A stretch of 12,545 nt of DNA, taken from the NCBI GenBank assembly GCA_030699625.1, contig JAUYLU010000017.1, forward strand, positions 1 to 12,545, written 5' to 3'. The stretch is from a bacterium. GTDB lineage: Bacteria > Patescibacteriota > Minisyncoccia > Phycocordibacterales > VMEP01. Positions within the stretch are counted from its first letter, which is position 1. Each line of letters opens with the position of its first letter. Both the position numbers and the translations under genes were made by a program. Under the pieces are notes generated by a model. It saw only the letters and a program-made list of their open reading frames with translations. It was not told where the DNA came from and made no database searches. This document shows positions 1-7,045 of the stretch, in pieces.

Positions 1-1232
1 TCGAAGTGAAATCGACCGACGGCGACTCGCACATGGGCGGCGAGGATATCGACCAGAAGATCGTGCGCTGGATTGCGGACGAGTTCAGGAAGCAGTCCGG
101 CCTCGACGTCACCAAGGACCCGCTCGCCCTTCAGCGCCTGAAGGAAGCGGCGGAAAAATCGAAACACGAGCTTTCGACGACCATGGAGAGCGAGATCAAC
201 ATCCCCTTCGTGGCCTCGGACGCTTCGGGGCCGGTGCACCTCCTCATGAAGATGAGCCGGGCCACCCTCGAGTCGCTCGGGAAGGAATACGTCGACCGCT
301 CCATGGAGATACTCGACCGGGCCATCAAAAACTCGCCTTTCAAGAAGGAAGACATCCACGAGATCGTCATGGTGGGCGGCCAGACGCGGATGCCCCTCAT
401 CGTCGAATCGGTCAAGAAATATTTCGGCAAGGACCCGAACCGCTCCATCAACCCCGACGAAGTGGTGGCCCTCGGCGCCGCCGTCCAGGCGGGCGTTCTC
501 CAGGGCGACGTCAAGGACGTCCTTCTCCTCGACGTCATTCCCTTGTCGCTCGGCATCGAGACCATGGGCGGCGTCGCCACCAAGCTCGTGGAGCGCAACA
601 CCACCATTCCCACTTCGCGCTCGCAGGTCTTTTCGACCGCCGCCGACAACCAGACGTCGGTGGAAATCCACATCGTCCAGGGCGAGCGCCCTCTGGCCGT
701 GGACAACAAGAGCCTCGGCCGCTTCATCTTGGACGGCATCCCGCCCTCCCCGCGCGGCATGCCCCAGATCGAGGTCTCGTTCGACATCGACGCGAACGGC
801 ATCCTCGGGGTGACCGCCAAGGACAAGACGACCGGCAAATCGCAGTCGATACGCATCACCGCTTCGTCGGGTCTCACCGACACGGACATCAAGAAGATGC
901 AGGCGGACGCCGAAGCGCACGCCGAGGAAGACCTGAAGAAAAAGGAGTTCGTCGACCAGAAGAACAGCGCCGAAATGCTCATCTATACCGCCGAAAAAGC
1001 GCTCCGCGACGCGGGCGACAAGGTGCCTGAGGACGTGAAGAAGGGCGTGAACGAAAAGATCGAGGCGGCCAAGAAGGCGAAGGACGGGAGCGACAGCGAA
1101 GCCATGAAGCGCGCCTCCGACGAGCTTTCCCGCGAGATGCAGAAAATAGGGGAGGCCATGGGAAAGCAGACTAACAATCAACAACAGACAACTGACGACG
1201 GAGAAAAGAAAGACGGCGAAGAAGGGAAATAA
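1..1232 (+). CDS. dnaK: Chaperone DnaK (Hsp70), C-terminal two thirds; 5' end outside window
   Basis: The reading frame is open from the first complete codon (position 3) to TAA at 1230-1232 and begins inside the ATPase domain, so the start lies outside the window. It carries late nucleotide-binding-domain signatures: [11 protein letters not shown] near the beginning, [10 protein letters not shown] and [13 protein letters not shown]. The interdomain linker [15 protein letters not shown] follows, then the substrate-binding domain ([26 protein letters not shown]) and a helical lid. The lid ends in a Gln/Asp/Glu/Lys-rich tail that lacks the EEVKD-like end of E. coli DnaK. By family knowledge it is an ATP-driven cytosolic chaperone that works with DnaJ, whose gene is next. 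A weak terminator and a fresh promoter separate the two, so dnaJ is probably also transcribed on its own. Identification is near certain; only the missing 5' end limits it. Confidence 0.97.
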   Translation, partial: EVKSTDGDSHMGGEDIDQKIVRWIADEFRKQSGLDVTKDPLALQRLKEAAEKSKHELSTTMESEINIPFVASDASGPVHLLMKMSRATLESLGKEYVDRSMEILDRAIKNSPFKKEDIHEIVMVGGQTRMPLIVESVKKYFGKDPNRSINPDEVVALGAAVQAGVLQGDVKDVLLLDVIPLSLGIETMGGVATKLVERNTTIPTSRSQVFSTAADNQTSVEIHIVQGERPLAVDNKSLGRFILDGIPPSPRGMPQIEVSFDIDANGILGVTAKDKTTGKSQSIRITASSGLTDTDIKKMQADAEAHAEEDLKKKEFVDQKNSAEMLIYTAEKALRDAGDKVPEDVKKGVNEKIEAAKKAKDGSDSEAMKRASDELSREMQKIGEAMGKQTNNQQQTTDDGEKKDGEEGK

Positions 1233-1244
1233 CAAAAAGGACAA

Positions 1245-1266
1245 AGCGAGTCAGGCGCTCTTTTTT
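1245..1266 (+). terminator. Weak intrinsic terminator after dnaK
   Basis: A short stem AGCG (1245-1248) / CGCT (1256-1259) with a 7-nt loop is followed by six T (1261-1266). The stem is only 4 bp (an alternative GAG/CTC pairing also exists), so termination may be partial. Its position, 12 bp after the dnaK stop and just ahead of the dnaJ promoter, supports the call. Confidence 0.45.
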
Positions 1267-1275
1267 CGCCGTTAC

Positions 1276-1304
1276 TTGCCTCAAATTTCACGCGTTTATA
1301 TAAT
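1276..1304 (+). promoter_or_regulatory. dnaJ promoter, leaderless geometry
   Basis: TTGCCT (1276-1281) and a perfect TATAAT (1299-1304) are separated by 17 bp. The -10 ends 8 nt before the dnaJ ATG (1313), so the expected transcript start lies at or within a base or two of the ATG. No Shine-Dalgarno could fit. Confidence 0.75.
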
Positions 1305-1312
1305 ACGCCCAT

Positions 1313-2356
1313 ATGACACAGGATTATTACAAAATACTGGGGGTGGAAAAGGGGGCTTCGAAGGACGACATCAAAAAGGCGTTCCATAAGCTCGCCCACA
1401 AATACCATCCCGACAAGGGCGGCGACGCGGCCAAGTTCAAGGAGATCAACGAGGCCTATCAGGTGCTCTCCGACGACAGGAAGCGGGCGGAATACGATTC
1501 TTACGGCAGGGTCTTCGGCGGGAACGGCGGCCCGGAAGGGTTCGGCGGTTTCGGCTTCGACCCGTCGGCCTTTCAGGGCTTCGATTTCGGCGACATCTGG
1601 AACGAGTTCTTCGGCGGCATGGAGGGCAGCACGCGGCGCGGCCGCGACATTTCCATAGAGCTCATCATTTCCTTCAGGGAATCCGTCTTCGGCACCGAGC
1701 GCAAGATCCTCCTCGGGAAAACCTCGACCTGCAAGGTCTGCGACGGAAGCGGCGGAAAGCCCGGCACCGCGCACAAGAAATGCCCGACCTGCAACGGCAA
1801 GGGAAAGATCCACGAGACGAGGGCCTCGCTCATCGGCTCCTTCACCTCGGTGCGCACCTGCGCCGCCTGCCAGGGAACCGGCACCATTCCTTCCGAGCCC
1901 TGCGAGGCCTGCAAAGGCAAGGGGGTGCGGAGGGCCGAGGAAGAGATTCCCATCAAAATCCCTCCGGGCATCAAGGGCGGCGAGATCATCCGCATGAGCG
2001 AGATGGGCGAGGCCATCGCCCGCGGCCTCTCCGGCGACCTCTACGTCAAAGTGGAGGTGATGCCGGACCCCGTCTTCAGGCGCGAAGGGAACAACATCGC
2101 CATGAACCTGAACGTGAAGCTCACCGACGCCATGCTCGGCGCGGACTACACGGTACGCACGCTCGTCGTCGAGCTTACGGTCAAAATCCCCGAGGGCGTT
2201 TCCCCCGACGAAATCATCCGCGTGAAGGGCAAAGGCGTGCCGACGGGGAAGGGCGCCCGCGGCGACCTTCTCGTGAAGCTCGACATCACCCTCCCGAAAC
2301 ACCTCTCTAAAAAAGTGAAAGCGCTCATCGAAGAGTTGAAAAAGGAAGGCATCTGA
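1313..2356 (+). CDS. dnaJ: Chaperone DnaJ (Hsp40), type I
   Basis: Cochaperone that delivers unfolded clients to DnaK and stimulates its ATPase. The 347-aa product has a J domain at about residues 4-65 with the HPD tripeptide at 32-34, then a Gly/Phe-rich stretch (about 66-102). Four zinc-binding CxxCxGxG repeats follow, starting near residues 140, 157, 183 and 197 (CKVCDGSG, CPTCNGKG, CAACQGTG, CEACKGKG), and then the C-terminal client-binding region (PPGIKGGEIIRM, GDLYVKVEV, GDLLVKL). All parts of a type I DnaJ are present, and the length is slightly under the usual 370-380 aa. The ATG at 1313 is chosen because the promoter's -10 ends 8 nt upstream. The stop overlaps nothing, and the NADAR gene begins 4 bp later, so the two are probably cotranscribed. 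Confidence 0.97.
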   Translation: MTQDYYKILGVEKGASKDDIKKAFHKLAHKYHPDKGGDAAKFKEINEAYQVLSDDRKRAEYDSYGRVFGGNGGPEGFGGFGFDPSAFQGFDFGDIWNEFFGGMEGSTRRGRDISIELIISFRESVFGTERKILLGKTSTCKVCDGSGGKPGTAHKKCPTCNGKGKIHETRASLIGSFTSVRTCAACQGTGTIPSEPCEACKGKGVRRAEEEIPIKIPPGIKGGEIIRMSEMGEAIARGLSGDLYVKVEVMPDPVFRREGNNIAMNLNVKLTDAMLGADYTVRTLVVELTVKIPEGVSPDEIIRVKGKGVPTGKGARGDLLVKLDITLPKHLSKKVKALIEELKKEGI

Positions 2357-2360
2357 ACAG

Positions 2361-2825
2361 ATGGAAAAGGATCAAGGGCCCATATTGTTCTACGGGAGCG
2401 AATTTTACGTGTTTTCGAATTTTTCCTCGTTCACTCTCGACTGGAAGGGGAGACGCTGGATGACCTCGGAACAGGCCTACCAGGCGGAAAAGTTCGACGA
2501 CGAGGCGATGAAAGAAACGATCGGGAACGCCCGCTCCGCCCACGAGGCGTTCAAATTCGCCGAGGCGAACAAGGAGAAGGCGCGAAACGGCTGGAATGAC
2601 ATCAAGCTCGGCGTGATGAAGGCCATCCTCCGCGAGAAGGTGCGCCAGCACCCGTATGTGAAAAAGAAACTTCTCGAATCGGGCGACCGGCCGCTCATCG
2701 AGGACTCGTGGCGCGACGATTTCTGGGGATGGGGGGCCGGGAAGGACGGGGAGAACCATCTCGGGAAGCTCTGGATGGAAGTGCGCGAGGAATTCAATCG
2801 ACTTCCGAGCGATTTTGAGGCATAA
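2361..2825 (+). CDS. NADAR-family (YbiA-like) N-glycosidase
   Basis: A 154-aa protein of the NADAR/YbiA family. Family members hydrolyse N-glycosidic bonds: some act on reactive riboflavin-pathway intermediates, others remove ADP-ribose from guanine or from NAD-derived products, often near ADP-ribosylation toxins. Visible signatures are FYGSEFYVFSNF (10-21) with the following WKGRRWMTSEQAYQAEKF (28-45), and a C-terminal block at 119-142 with DDFWGWG, GKDGENHLG and WMEVR. These match the family's conserved N-terminal and DxxWGxGxxGxNxLG regions. It starts 4 bp after dnaJ and probably shares its transcript. A GGAAGG run inside the dnaJ end (about 2344-2349) is rather far from the ATG to serve as a ribosome site. 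No DarT-like or macrodomain partner is visible, and the in vivo substrate cannot be told from sequence. Confidence 0.88.
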   Translation: MEKDQGPILFYGSEFYVFSNFSSFTLDWKGRRWMTSEQAYQAEKFDDEAMKETIGNARSAHEAFKFAEANKEKARNGWNDIKLGVMKAILREKVRQHPYVKKKLLESGDRPLIEDSWRDDFWGWGAGKDGENHLGKLWMEVREEFNRLPSDFEA

Positions 2826-2826
2826 T
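2798..2826 (+). promoter_or_regulatory. Promoter of the acyl-ACP-reductase-like gene
   Basis: TCGACT (2798-2803) and CATAAT (2821-2826) with 17 bp between them lie over the end of the NADAR gene. Expected transcription start is about 2833, leaving a leader of roughly 25 nt that includes a Shine-Dalgarno sequence. This is unlike the leaderless promoters nearby. Confidence 0.45.
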
Positions 2827-2846
2827 TTGAAAAGTAAAAATTATTT

Positions 2847-2852
2847 GGGAGG
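2847..2852 (+). promoter_or_regulatory. Strong Shine-Dalgarno site GGGAGG
   Basis: GGGAGG sits 6 nt before the ATG at 2859. It fixes that start and is notable because most starts in this window have no such site. Confidence 0.8.
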
Positions 2853-2858
2853 TGGCCC

Positions 2859-4088
2859 ATGGGCCCTTTTGTAGCTGCCGTAAAAACCTTCCGGTCCCTC
2901 GCGAATGCGGCACTTGATTGGCTGTACGTCGCAGGACCTCAGTGGTTTCGGGGAAAGGCTGTGGAAGGCGCGTTTGCGTTCCTCGTCCATCCCCGCGATA
3001 TCACGGACATATACCGTCCGTACCCGTTCTTTAAGTATCTGCCGTCGAAGTTAGTGCTCGCACTGGTAAGGCTGTTGCCGCCCATTCGGCTTTCAAAAAT
3101 AGAAGGAATCCGTCGCGCGAGCGATGGAACTCCCCTAGATGGATACCTGCTTTCCATCGTGCTCGGTCCCGAGCACATGAACAACCGGCGTGGTCTTGCC
3201 CTCGCGCAAAAACGCATCGCGCAGGAGGTAGCGCTTGCTGAAAAGCTCGGCGTGGAGCGCGTGGGGTTGGGGGCACTCATTCCGTCGCTAACACGACAAG
3301 GGAAAGACCTGGTACCGGAAGGCAGCAGTCCGTATCTTACACCGTCGGTCACCACGGGGCATACGCTTACCGCGTGGACGATCGGGCGCTATCTCGAACG
3401 CCTGATCCAGCACCGCGACCGGCATGTCTCTTCCGTCACTGTCGCCATCGTGGGCGCCGCCGGCTCAACGGGCTCGCTTACGGCGAAGATATTGGCGCGA
3501 AAAAAAGCGTTCGGCAGAACGGGGCTATGTCTTCTCCTCATTGACCTCAAGGCGAAAAAGGAGATGCTGAACAAGCTTGTCGAAGACCTGGGGCGCATCA
3601 ATCCCTCGGTTCCCGCGAGCATCAGCACCGACCTGCACGACCTGCAGAAAGTGGACTATGCCGTGACCGTCACCAACGCACCGGGAGCCGTCGTTCGGCC
3701 TCAGCACGTCAGTAAAGGGCTTGTCATAGTCGATGATTCACAGCCTCGCAACACCAGCCCTGAGCTTGTCGCCTGTGGGGTGACCGTCATCGATGTGCTT
3801 TCCAAAGTGCCTGGCCTGCAGTGTAACTTTGATTTCGGGTTCATAATCAAAGACCCAGAAATCACCTTTACCTGCCTCGCTGAAACGGTGCTTTTGGCCA
3901 GCCAAGAACACCAAGGGCATTTCTCGCTCGGTTACGTCGAGCTCCCGCTAGTCGACGAACTGGAACGTCTCCTTGAATCTGGAGCGGTGAAGGACGCCCC
4001 GTTCCACTCGTTCACCCGGGAACTTTCGGCTGACGAGGTGAAAGCGCTTCTCGCCCCAAGGAAAGTACAGATGGCAACAGCCGTGTAA
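2859..4088 (+). CDS. Long-chain acyl-ACP reductase (AAR)-like Rossmann oxidoreductase
   Basis: A 409-aa protein whose middle and C-terminus follow the layout of cyanobacterial acyl-ACP reductase, which reduces acyl-ACP to fatty aldehyde with NADPH. Visible matches (from memory of the Synechococcus enzyme) are TTGHTLTAW (165-173; cyanobacterial TTGNTHTAY), the dinucleotide-binding strand-loop TVAIVGAAGSTGS (194-206), DDSQPRN (292-298; cyanobacterial DGGYPKN) and FTCLAETVLLA (337-347; cyanobacterial FACFAESMLLE). The last contains Cys339 at the position of the cyanobacterial catalytic cysteine. About 80 N-terminal residues are extra. The gene has its own promoter, Shine-Dalgarno and strong terminator, and uses CTG, TTG, GGA and GCA more than its neighbours, which suggests transfer. 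No aldehyde decarbonylase or fatty-acid synthesis gene is nearby, so the substrate is open. A shikimate-dehydrogenase-like role is the main alternative. Confidence 0.7.
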   Translation: MGPFVAAVKTFRSLANAALDWLYVAGPQWFRGKAVEGAFAFLVHPRDITDIYRPYPFFKYLPSKLVLALVRLLPPIRLSKIEGIRRASDGTPLDGYLLSIVLGPEHMNNRRGLALAQKRIAQEVALAEKLGVERVGLGALIPSLTRQGKDLVPEGSSPYLTPSVTTGHTLTAWTIGRYLERLIQHRDRHVSSVTVAIVGAAGSTGSLTAKILARKKAFGRTGLCLLLIDLKAKKEMLNKLVEDLGRINPSVPASISTDLHDLQKVDYAVTVTNAPGAVVRPQHVSKGLVIVDDSQPRNTSPELVACGVTVIDVLSKVPGLQCNFDFGFIIKDPEITFTCLAETVLLASQEHQGHFSLGYVELPLVDELERLLESGAVKDAPFHSFTRELSADEVKALLAPRKVQMATAV

Positions 4089-4096
4089 GCGGCTTC

Positions 4097-4129
4097 AAGA
4101 GCAGGGAAATCATCCTGCTCTTTCTTTTT
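4097..4129 (+). terminator. Strong intrinsic terminator after the AAR-like gene
   Basis: Perfect 9-bp stem AAGAGCAGG (4097-4105) / CCTGCTCTT (4114-4122) with an 8-nt loop, followed by a T-rich run to 4129. It closes the AAR-like gene as a single-gene transcription unit. Confidence 0.88.
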
Positions 4130-4152
4130 GGGAATAGCCGAAAAATGAAGCT

Positions 4153-4161
4153 TGCTATAAT
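4153..4161 (+). promoter_or_regulatory. Extended -10 promoter of the histidine kinase
   Basis: TGC directly precedes a perfect TATAAT (4156-4161), an extended -10 element, and no good -35 is seen at 16-18 bp. The hexamer ends 8 nt before the ATG at 4170. This favours that ATG, as a leaderless start, over the ATG at 4164, which would be only 2 nt from the hexamer. Confidence 0.65.
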
Positions 4162-4169
4162 GAATGGGC

Positions 4170-5798
4170 ATGAATTTCTCGCTTGATCTTCCAAATCTCC
4201 TTCTTATCATCACAGGCGTGATGAACGTGCTGCTCGGCGCGCTCATTTACTTGAAACGCCGGGAATCGCTCGCGAACCAGCTTTATACGCTCAACATCAT
4301 CTTCATTACCTGGTGGGTGGTCGCGATGGTAATCTTTCGCTCCGCCGCCGAATCTTTGCTTTTTTGGACGATGGTTTTGTACGTCACTCCTACCTTCATC
4401 GCAAGCTCATTCCTCTATTTCTCGTATTTTTTCCCTTCCGGAGAAAAACGCCATTCATACAGGCGCCTTGCGGTGCTTGTCGGATTAAACGCGGCAATCG
4501 TGGTTCTTATTCTTACACCTGGCCTTATTCTCAAGGGAGTGAGCCATGTCCCCGGGAGCGAGCCCGTCATCGAATTCGGTCCCTGGTACGTCCTGTACGC
4601 CGCCTATATCAGCGGCTTCTTTCTCTATGGGCTTATCATCCTTTTCTTTAAATATCTCCATTCCAAAGATCACATCGAGCGACGCCAGCTTATCTATCTT
4701 CTCGTTGGGTATCTCATTGCTTCAAATCTCGCCATGGCTACGAACCTCATCTTGCCGTGGCTTGGCTACTACGAACTGAACTGGCTTGGGCAGGTGCTTA
4801 CGCTCTTCATGGTAGGACCAGTTACGTACGCAATTTATCGCCACAACCTTTTCAACATGAAGGTCATCGCGACGGAGATCCTGATCTTTTCTCTGTGGAT
4901 TTTTATGCTTGCCCGCACACTCCTTGAGGGAACATCGAACGACGTACTGCTTGACTGGTTCCTGCTCGGCGGCCTCATTGTCATCGGCATACTGCTCATG
5001 AGAAGCGTCCATAAGGAAGTGAGTGCCCGCGAACGTATCGAACTCCTCGCCAAGGACCTCGAAAAGGCGAATGCAAGGCTCACGGAGCTCGACCAACAGA
5101 AGTCGGAATTCGTCTCCATCGCCTCGCACCAGCTCCGGGCCCCGCTCACCGCCATCAAGGGCTATGCGTCCATGATACTCGAAGGCTCGTTCGGCAGGCT
5201 CGAGCCCAAGGCGCGCGAGGCGGTGGAGCGCGTGTACGAATCGACGCGGCACCTCGCCACCGTTGTCGAAGACCTCCTCTCCGTCACTAAAATCGAGCTC
5301 GGCGGCATGCAGTTCGATTTCCGGAAAGCCGACCTCAAAAAGCTCGTCCGCGAAGTGACCGCCGAGCTCGAGCCGAACGTGAAGAAGGCGGGGCTTTCGC
5401 TCGCCGCCGGCGACAGCGGGAAGAGCGCCTACTACGTGAAGGCGGACCACGAAAAGCTCCGACAGGTGGTGGCGAACCTCATTGATAACGCGGTGAAATA
5501 CACTCCCAAAGGCAAAATCTCCATATTCCTCGACGAAGACGGGGGGCGCGGCACGGTGACGCTCTCCGTGACCGACACGGGCCTCGGCATCCCGAAAGGG
5601 CTCCAGGACCGCCTGTTCGAGAAGTTCAGCCGCGGCGACGGCATTTCGAAGGTGAACACGGGCGGTTCGGGGCTCGGGCTCTACGTGGCGAAGGAGGTGG
5701 TGAAGGCCCACGGCGGCCGCATCTGGGCGGAATCGGAAGGCGAAGGAAAGGGCTCGACTTTTGTGGTCGAACTCAATGCATTCAGCGAAGAGAAATGA
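4170..5798 (+). CDS. Orphan membrane-bound sensor histidine kinase
   Basis: The protein is 542 aa from ATG 4170 (544 from ATG 4164; 4170 is preferred because of the promoter position). The first 280 or so residues hold about eight hydrophobic segments typical of an integral-membrane sensor. A short coiled-coil-like linker (about 285-310) leads to a HisKA domain with SIASHQLRAPLTAIKGY (His320 is the phosphate acceptor). The HATPase domain has the N box NLIDNAVKYTP (about 437-447), G1 DTGLGIP (about 469-475) and G2 GGSGLGLYVAK (about 498-508). It should autophosphorylate and pass phosphate to a response regulator, but none lies beside it. Codon use changes within the gene at about 5035: the membrane half resembles the AAR-like gene before it, while the kinase half resembles the rest of the window. 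The signal sensed is unknown. Confidence 0.92.
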   Translation: MNFSLDLPNLLLIITGVMNVLLGALIYLKRRESLANQLYTLNIIFITWWVVAMVIFRSAAESLLFWTMVLYVTPTFIASSFLYFSYFFPSGEKRHSYRRLAVLVGLNAAIVVLILTPGLILKGVSHVPGSEPVIEFGPWYVLYAAYISGFFLYGLIILFFKYLHSKDHIERRQLIYLLVGYLIASNLAMATNLILPWLGYYELNWLGQVLTLFMVGPVTYAIYRHNLFNMKVIATEILIFSLWIFMLARTLLEGTSNDVLLDWFLLGGLIVIGILLMRSVHKEVSARERIELLAKDLEKANARLTELDQQKSEFVSIASHQLRAPLTAIKGYASMILEGSFGRLEPKAREAVERVYESTRHLATVVEDLLSVTKIELGGMQFDFRKADLKKLVREVTAELEPNVKKAGLSLAAGDSGKSAYYVKADHEKLRQVVANLIDNAVKYTPKGKISIFLDEDGGRGTVTLSVTDTGLGIPKGLQDRLFEKFSRGDGISKVNTGGSGLGLYVAKEVVKAHGGRIWAESEGEGKGSTFVVELNAFSEEK

Positions 5799-5810
5799 GG
5801 GCCGAGAAAT

Positions 5811-5832
5811 GCTTTGAAACAAAGCTCTTTTT
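5811..5832 (+). terminator. Possible weak terminator overlapping the trpS promoter
   Basis: Stem GCTTTG (5811-5816) / CAAAGC (5820-5825) with an AAA loop is followed by TCTTTTT. It lies 12 bp after the kinase stop and contains the trpS -35 hexamer, so it could end kinase transcription just where trpS transcription begins. The stem is 6 bp and not GC-rich, so strength is uncertain. Confidence 0.4.
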
Positions 5833-5841
5833 CGGTATCAT
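5814..5841 (+). promoter_or_regulatory. trpS promoter, leaderless geometry
   Basis: TTGAAA (5814-5819), a 16-bp spacer and TATCAT (5836-5841), both one base from consensus. The -10 ends 6 nt before the trpS ATG (5848), so the mRNA should begin at or next to the start codon. Confidence 0.72.
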
Positions 5842-5847
5842 GCAGAC

Positions 5848-6813
5848 ATGAAGAAAATCCTCCTCTCCGGCATCCAGCCTTCCGGCAAGCTCCATATCGG
5901 AAATTATTTCGGGGCGCTCAAACAGTTCGTTGACCTGCAAGAGAGCCATGAATGCTATATCTTCATCGCGAACTACCATGCGCTCACTACGGTCACGGAA
6001 GCGAGAACCCTCCGGACGAACACTCACGAGGTGGCCATCGACTATCTCGCCGCGGGGCTCGACCCCGAAAAAACCACGCTCTACCTCCAGTCCGACGTGC
6101 CGGAAGTGACCGAGCTCGCCTGGATATTCGAATGCATCACCACCGTGCCGTACCTCGAGCGGGCCCACGCTTTCAAGGACGCCGAGGCCAAGTCGAAAGA
6201 GATCAACGCCGGGCTCATGAACTACCCGATGCTCATGGCCGCGGACATCTTGGTGCAGGACGCTGACGTCGTGCCGGTCGGCGCCGACCAAAAACAGCAC
6301 ATCGAGTACGCGAGGGACACCGCCGAGAAGTTCAACCGCCTCTACGGCGATACGTTCACCGTCCCGAAGGCGCACGTTCTTGAGAAAGTAGCGATCATCC
6401 CGGGAACCGACGGGCGGAAAATGTCGAAAAGCTACGGGAACGTGATCCCGCTCTTCGCCACGCCGGACGAGGTAAAGGGGGGAGTCATGGCCATTCCCAC
6501 GGATTCCAAGGGGATCACGGAGCCAAAAAACCCCGATACCTGCAATGTCTTCGCCCTCCACCGCCTTTTCAGCACTGACGAGCTTCCCGAGCTCGAAATG
6601 CGCTACCGAGAGGGCAAAATCGGGTACCATGAATCGAAAGAAATCCTCGTGAGGAACATGGACTCTTATCTCGCGCCTTTGCGCGAACGGCGCGAGAAGA
6701 TAGCGAAAGACGCAAAGGCGGTCGCGGGCATCTTGAAGGCGGGCGGCGACAAAGCGCGGGCGCGGGCGGCGGCTAAAATGAAAGAGGTGCGTGAAGCAGT
6801 GGGGCTCGTCTAA
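5848..6813 (+). CDS. trpS: Tryptophanyl-tRNA synthetase
   Basis: Class I synthetase that joins tryptophan to tRNA-Trp in the cytosol. The 321-aa length is normal for the bacterial enzyme. The N-terminus SGIQPSGKLHIGNYFGAL holds the HIGH-type motif (HIGN, 16-19), and KMSKS is intact at 191-195 after IPGTDGR. Family blocks MNYPMLMAADILVQDADVVP and VGADQKQHIEYARD are present. The start at 5848 is set by the promoter just ahead. The following 74-aa gene begins 2 bp after the TAA, so trpS, that gene and aspS (5 bp further on) form a likely operon. Confidence 0.97.
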   Translation: MKKILLSGIQPSGKLHIGNYFGALKQFVDLQESHECYIFIANYHALTTVTEARTLRTNTHEVAIDYLAAGLDPEKTTLYLQSDVPEVTELAWIFECITTVPYLERAHAFKDAEAKSKEINAGLMNYPMLMAADILVQDADVVPVGADQKQHIEYARDTAEKFNRLYGDTFTVPKAHVLEKVAIIPGTDGRKMSKSYGNVIPLFATPDEVKGGVMAIPTDSKGITEPKNPDTCNVFALHRLFSTDELPELEMRYREGKIGYHESKEILVRNMDSYLAPLRERREKIAKDAKAVAGILKAGGDKARARAAAKMKEVREAVGLV

Positions 6814-6815
6814 AA

Positions 6816-7040
6816 ATGTCTATCGAACAGCACAATTTTGGAGAAAAAAACTCTCTTGCAATCACCAACGCCATGCAAATAAGGCTTGCTGAGCGGCACA
6901 ACGAGGATCTTGATGATTTCATCGCCGAGCATGCGGCGGAGTTCCGCAAGACGGTAGGCGAACATCCGGAACTTATTGAAAAATTCGAGGAAGATCCCGA
7001 GAAAGCGCTCGGGGAACTCGACCACTATCTCTATCATTAA
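6816..7040 (+). CDS. Small acidic protein of unknown function
   Basis: A 74-aa protein that I do not recognise, placed 2 bp after trpS and 5 bp before aspS in the same direction. It is rich in Glu, Asp and His, has no Cys, no membrane segment and no signal peptide, and reads as mostly helical, with a central AERHNEDLDDFIAEHAAEF and a C-terminal EEDPEKALGELDHYLYH. The tight spacing and clean reading frame make it a likely real gene, although no Shine-Dalgarno precedes the ATG. Its position between two tRNA synthetases invites a role in translation, but nothing in the sequence shows it. Confidence 0.72.
   Translation: MSIEQHNFGEKNSLAITNAMQIRLAERHNEDLDDFIAEHAAEFRKTVGEHPELIEKFEEDPEKALGELDHYLYH
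7032..7037 (+). promoter_or_regulatory. Possible internal -10 for aspS
   Basis: TATCAT, the same hexamer as in the trpS promoter, ends 8 nt before the aspS ATG at 7046, matching the leaderless spacing of other genes here. No convincing -35 is present, so it is only a candidate. Confidence 0.3.
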
Positions 7041-7045
7041 ACGTC

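Noticed and set aside
2859-4088. Plain shikimate dehydrogenase annotation for the AAR-like gene
   Set aside because: The Rossmann region would allow it, but the TTGHTLTAW segment and the FTCLAETVLLA cysteine block follow acyl-ACP reductase in order and spacing.
4164-4169. ATG at 4164 as the histidine kinase start
   Set aside because: It lies only 2 nt after the TATAAT hexamer and would normally not be in the transcript; the ATG at 4170 fits the spacing of other leaderless genes.
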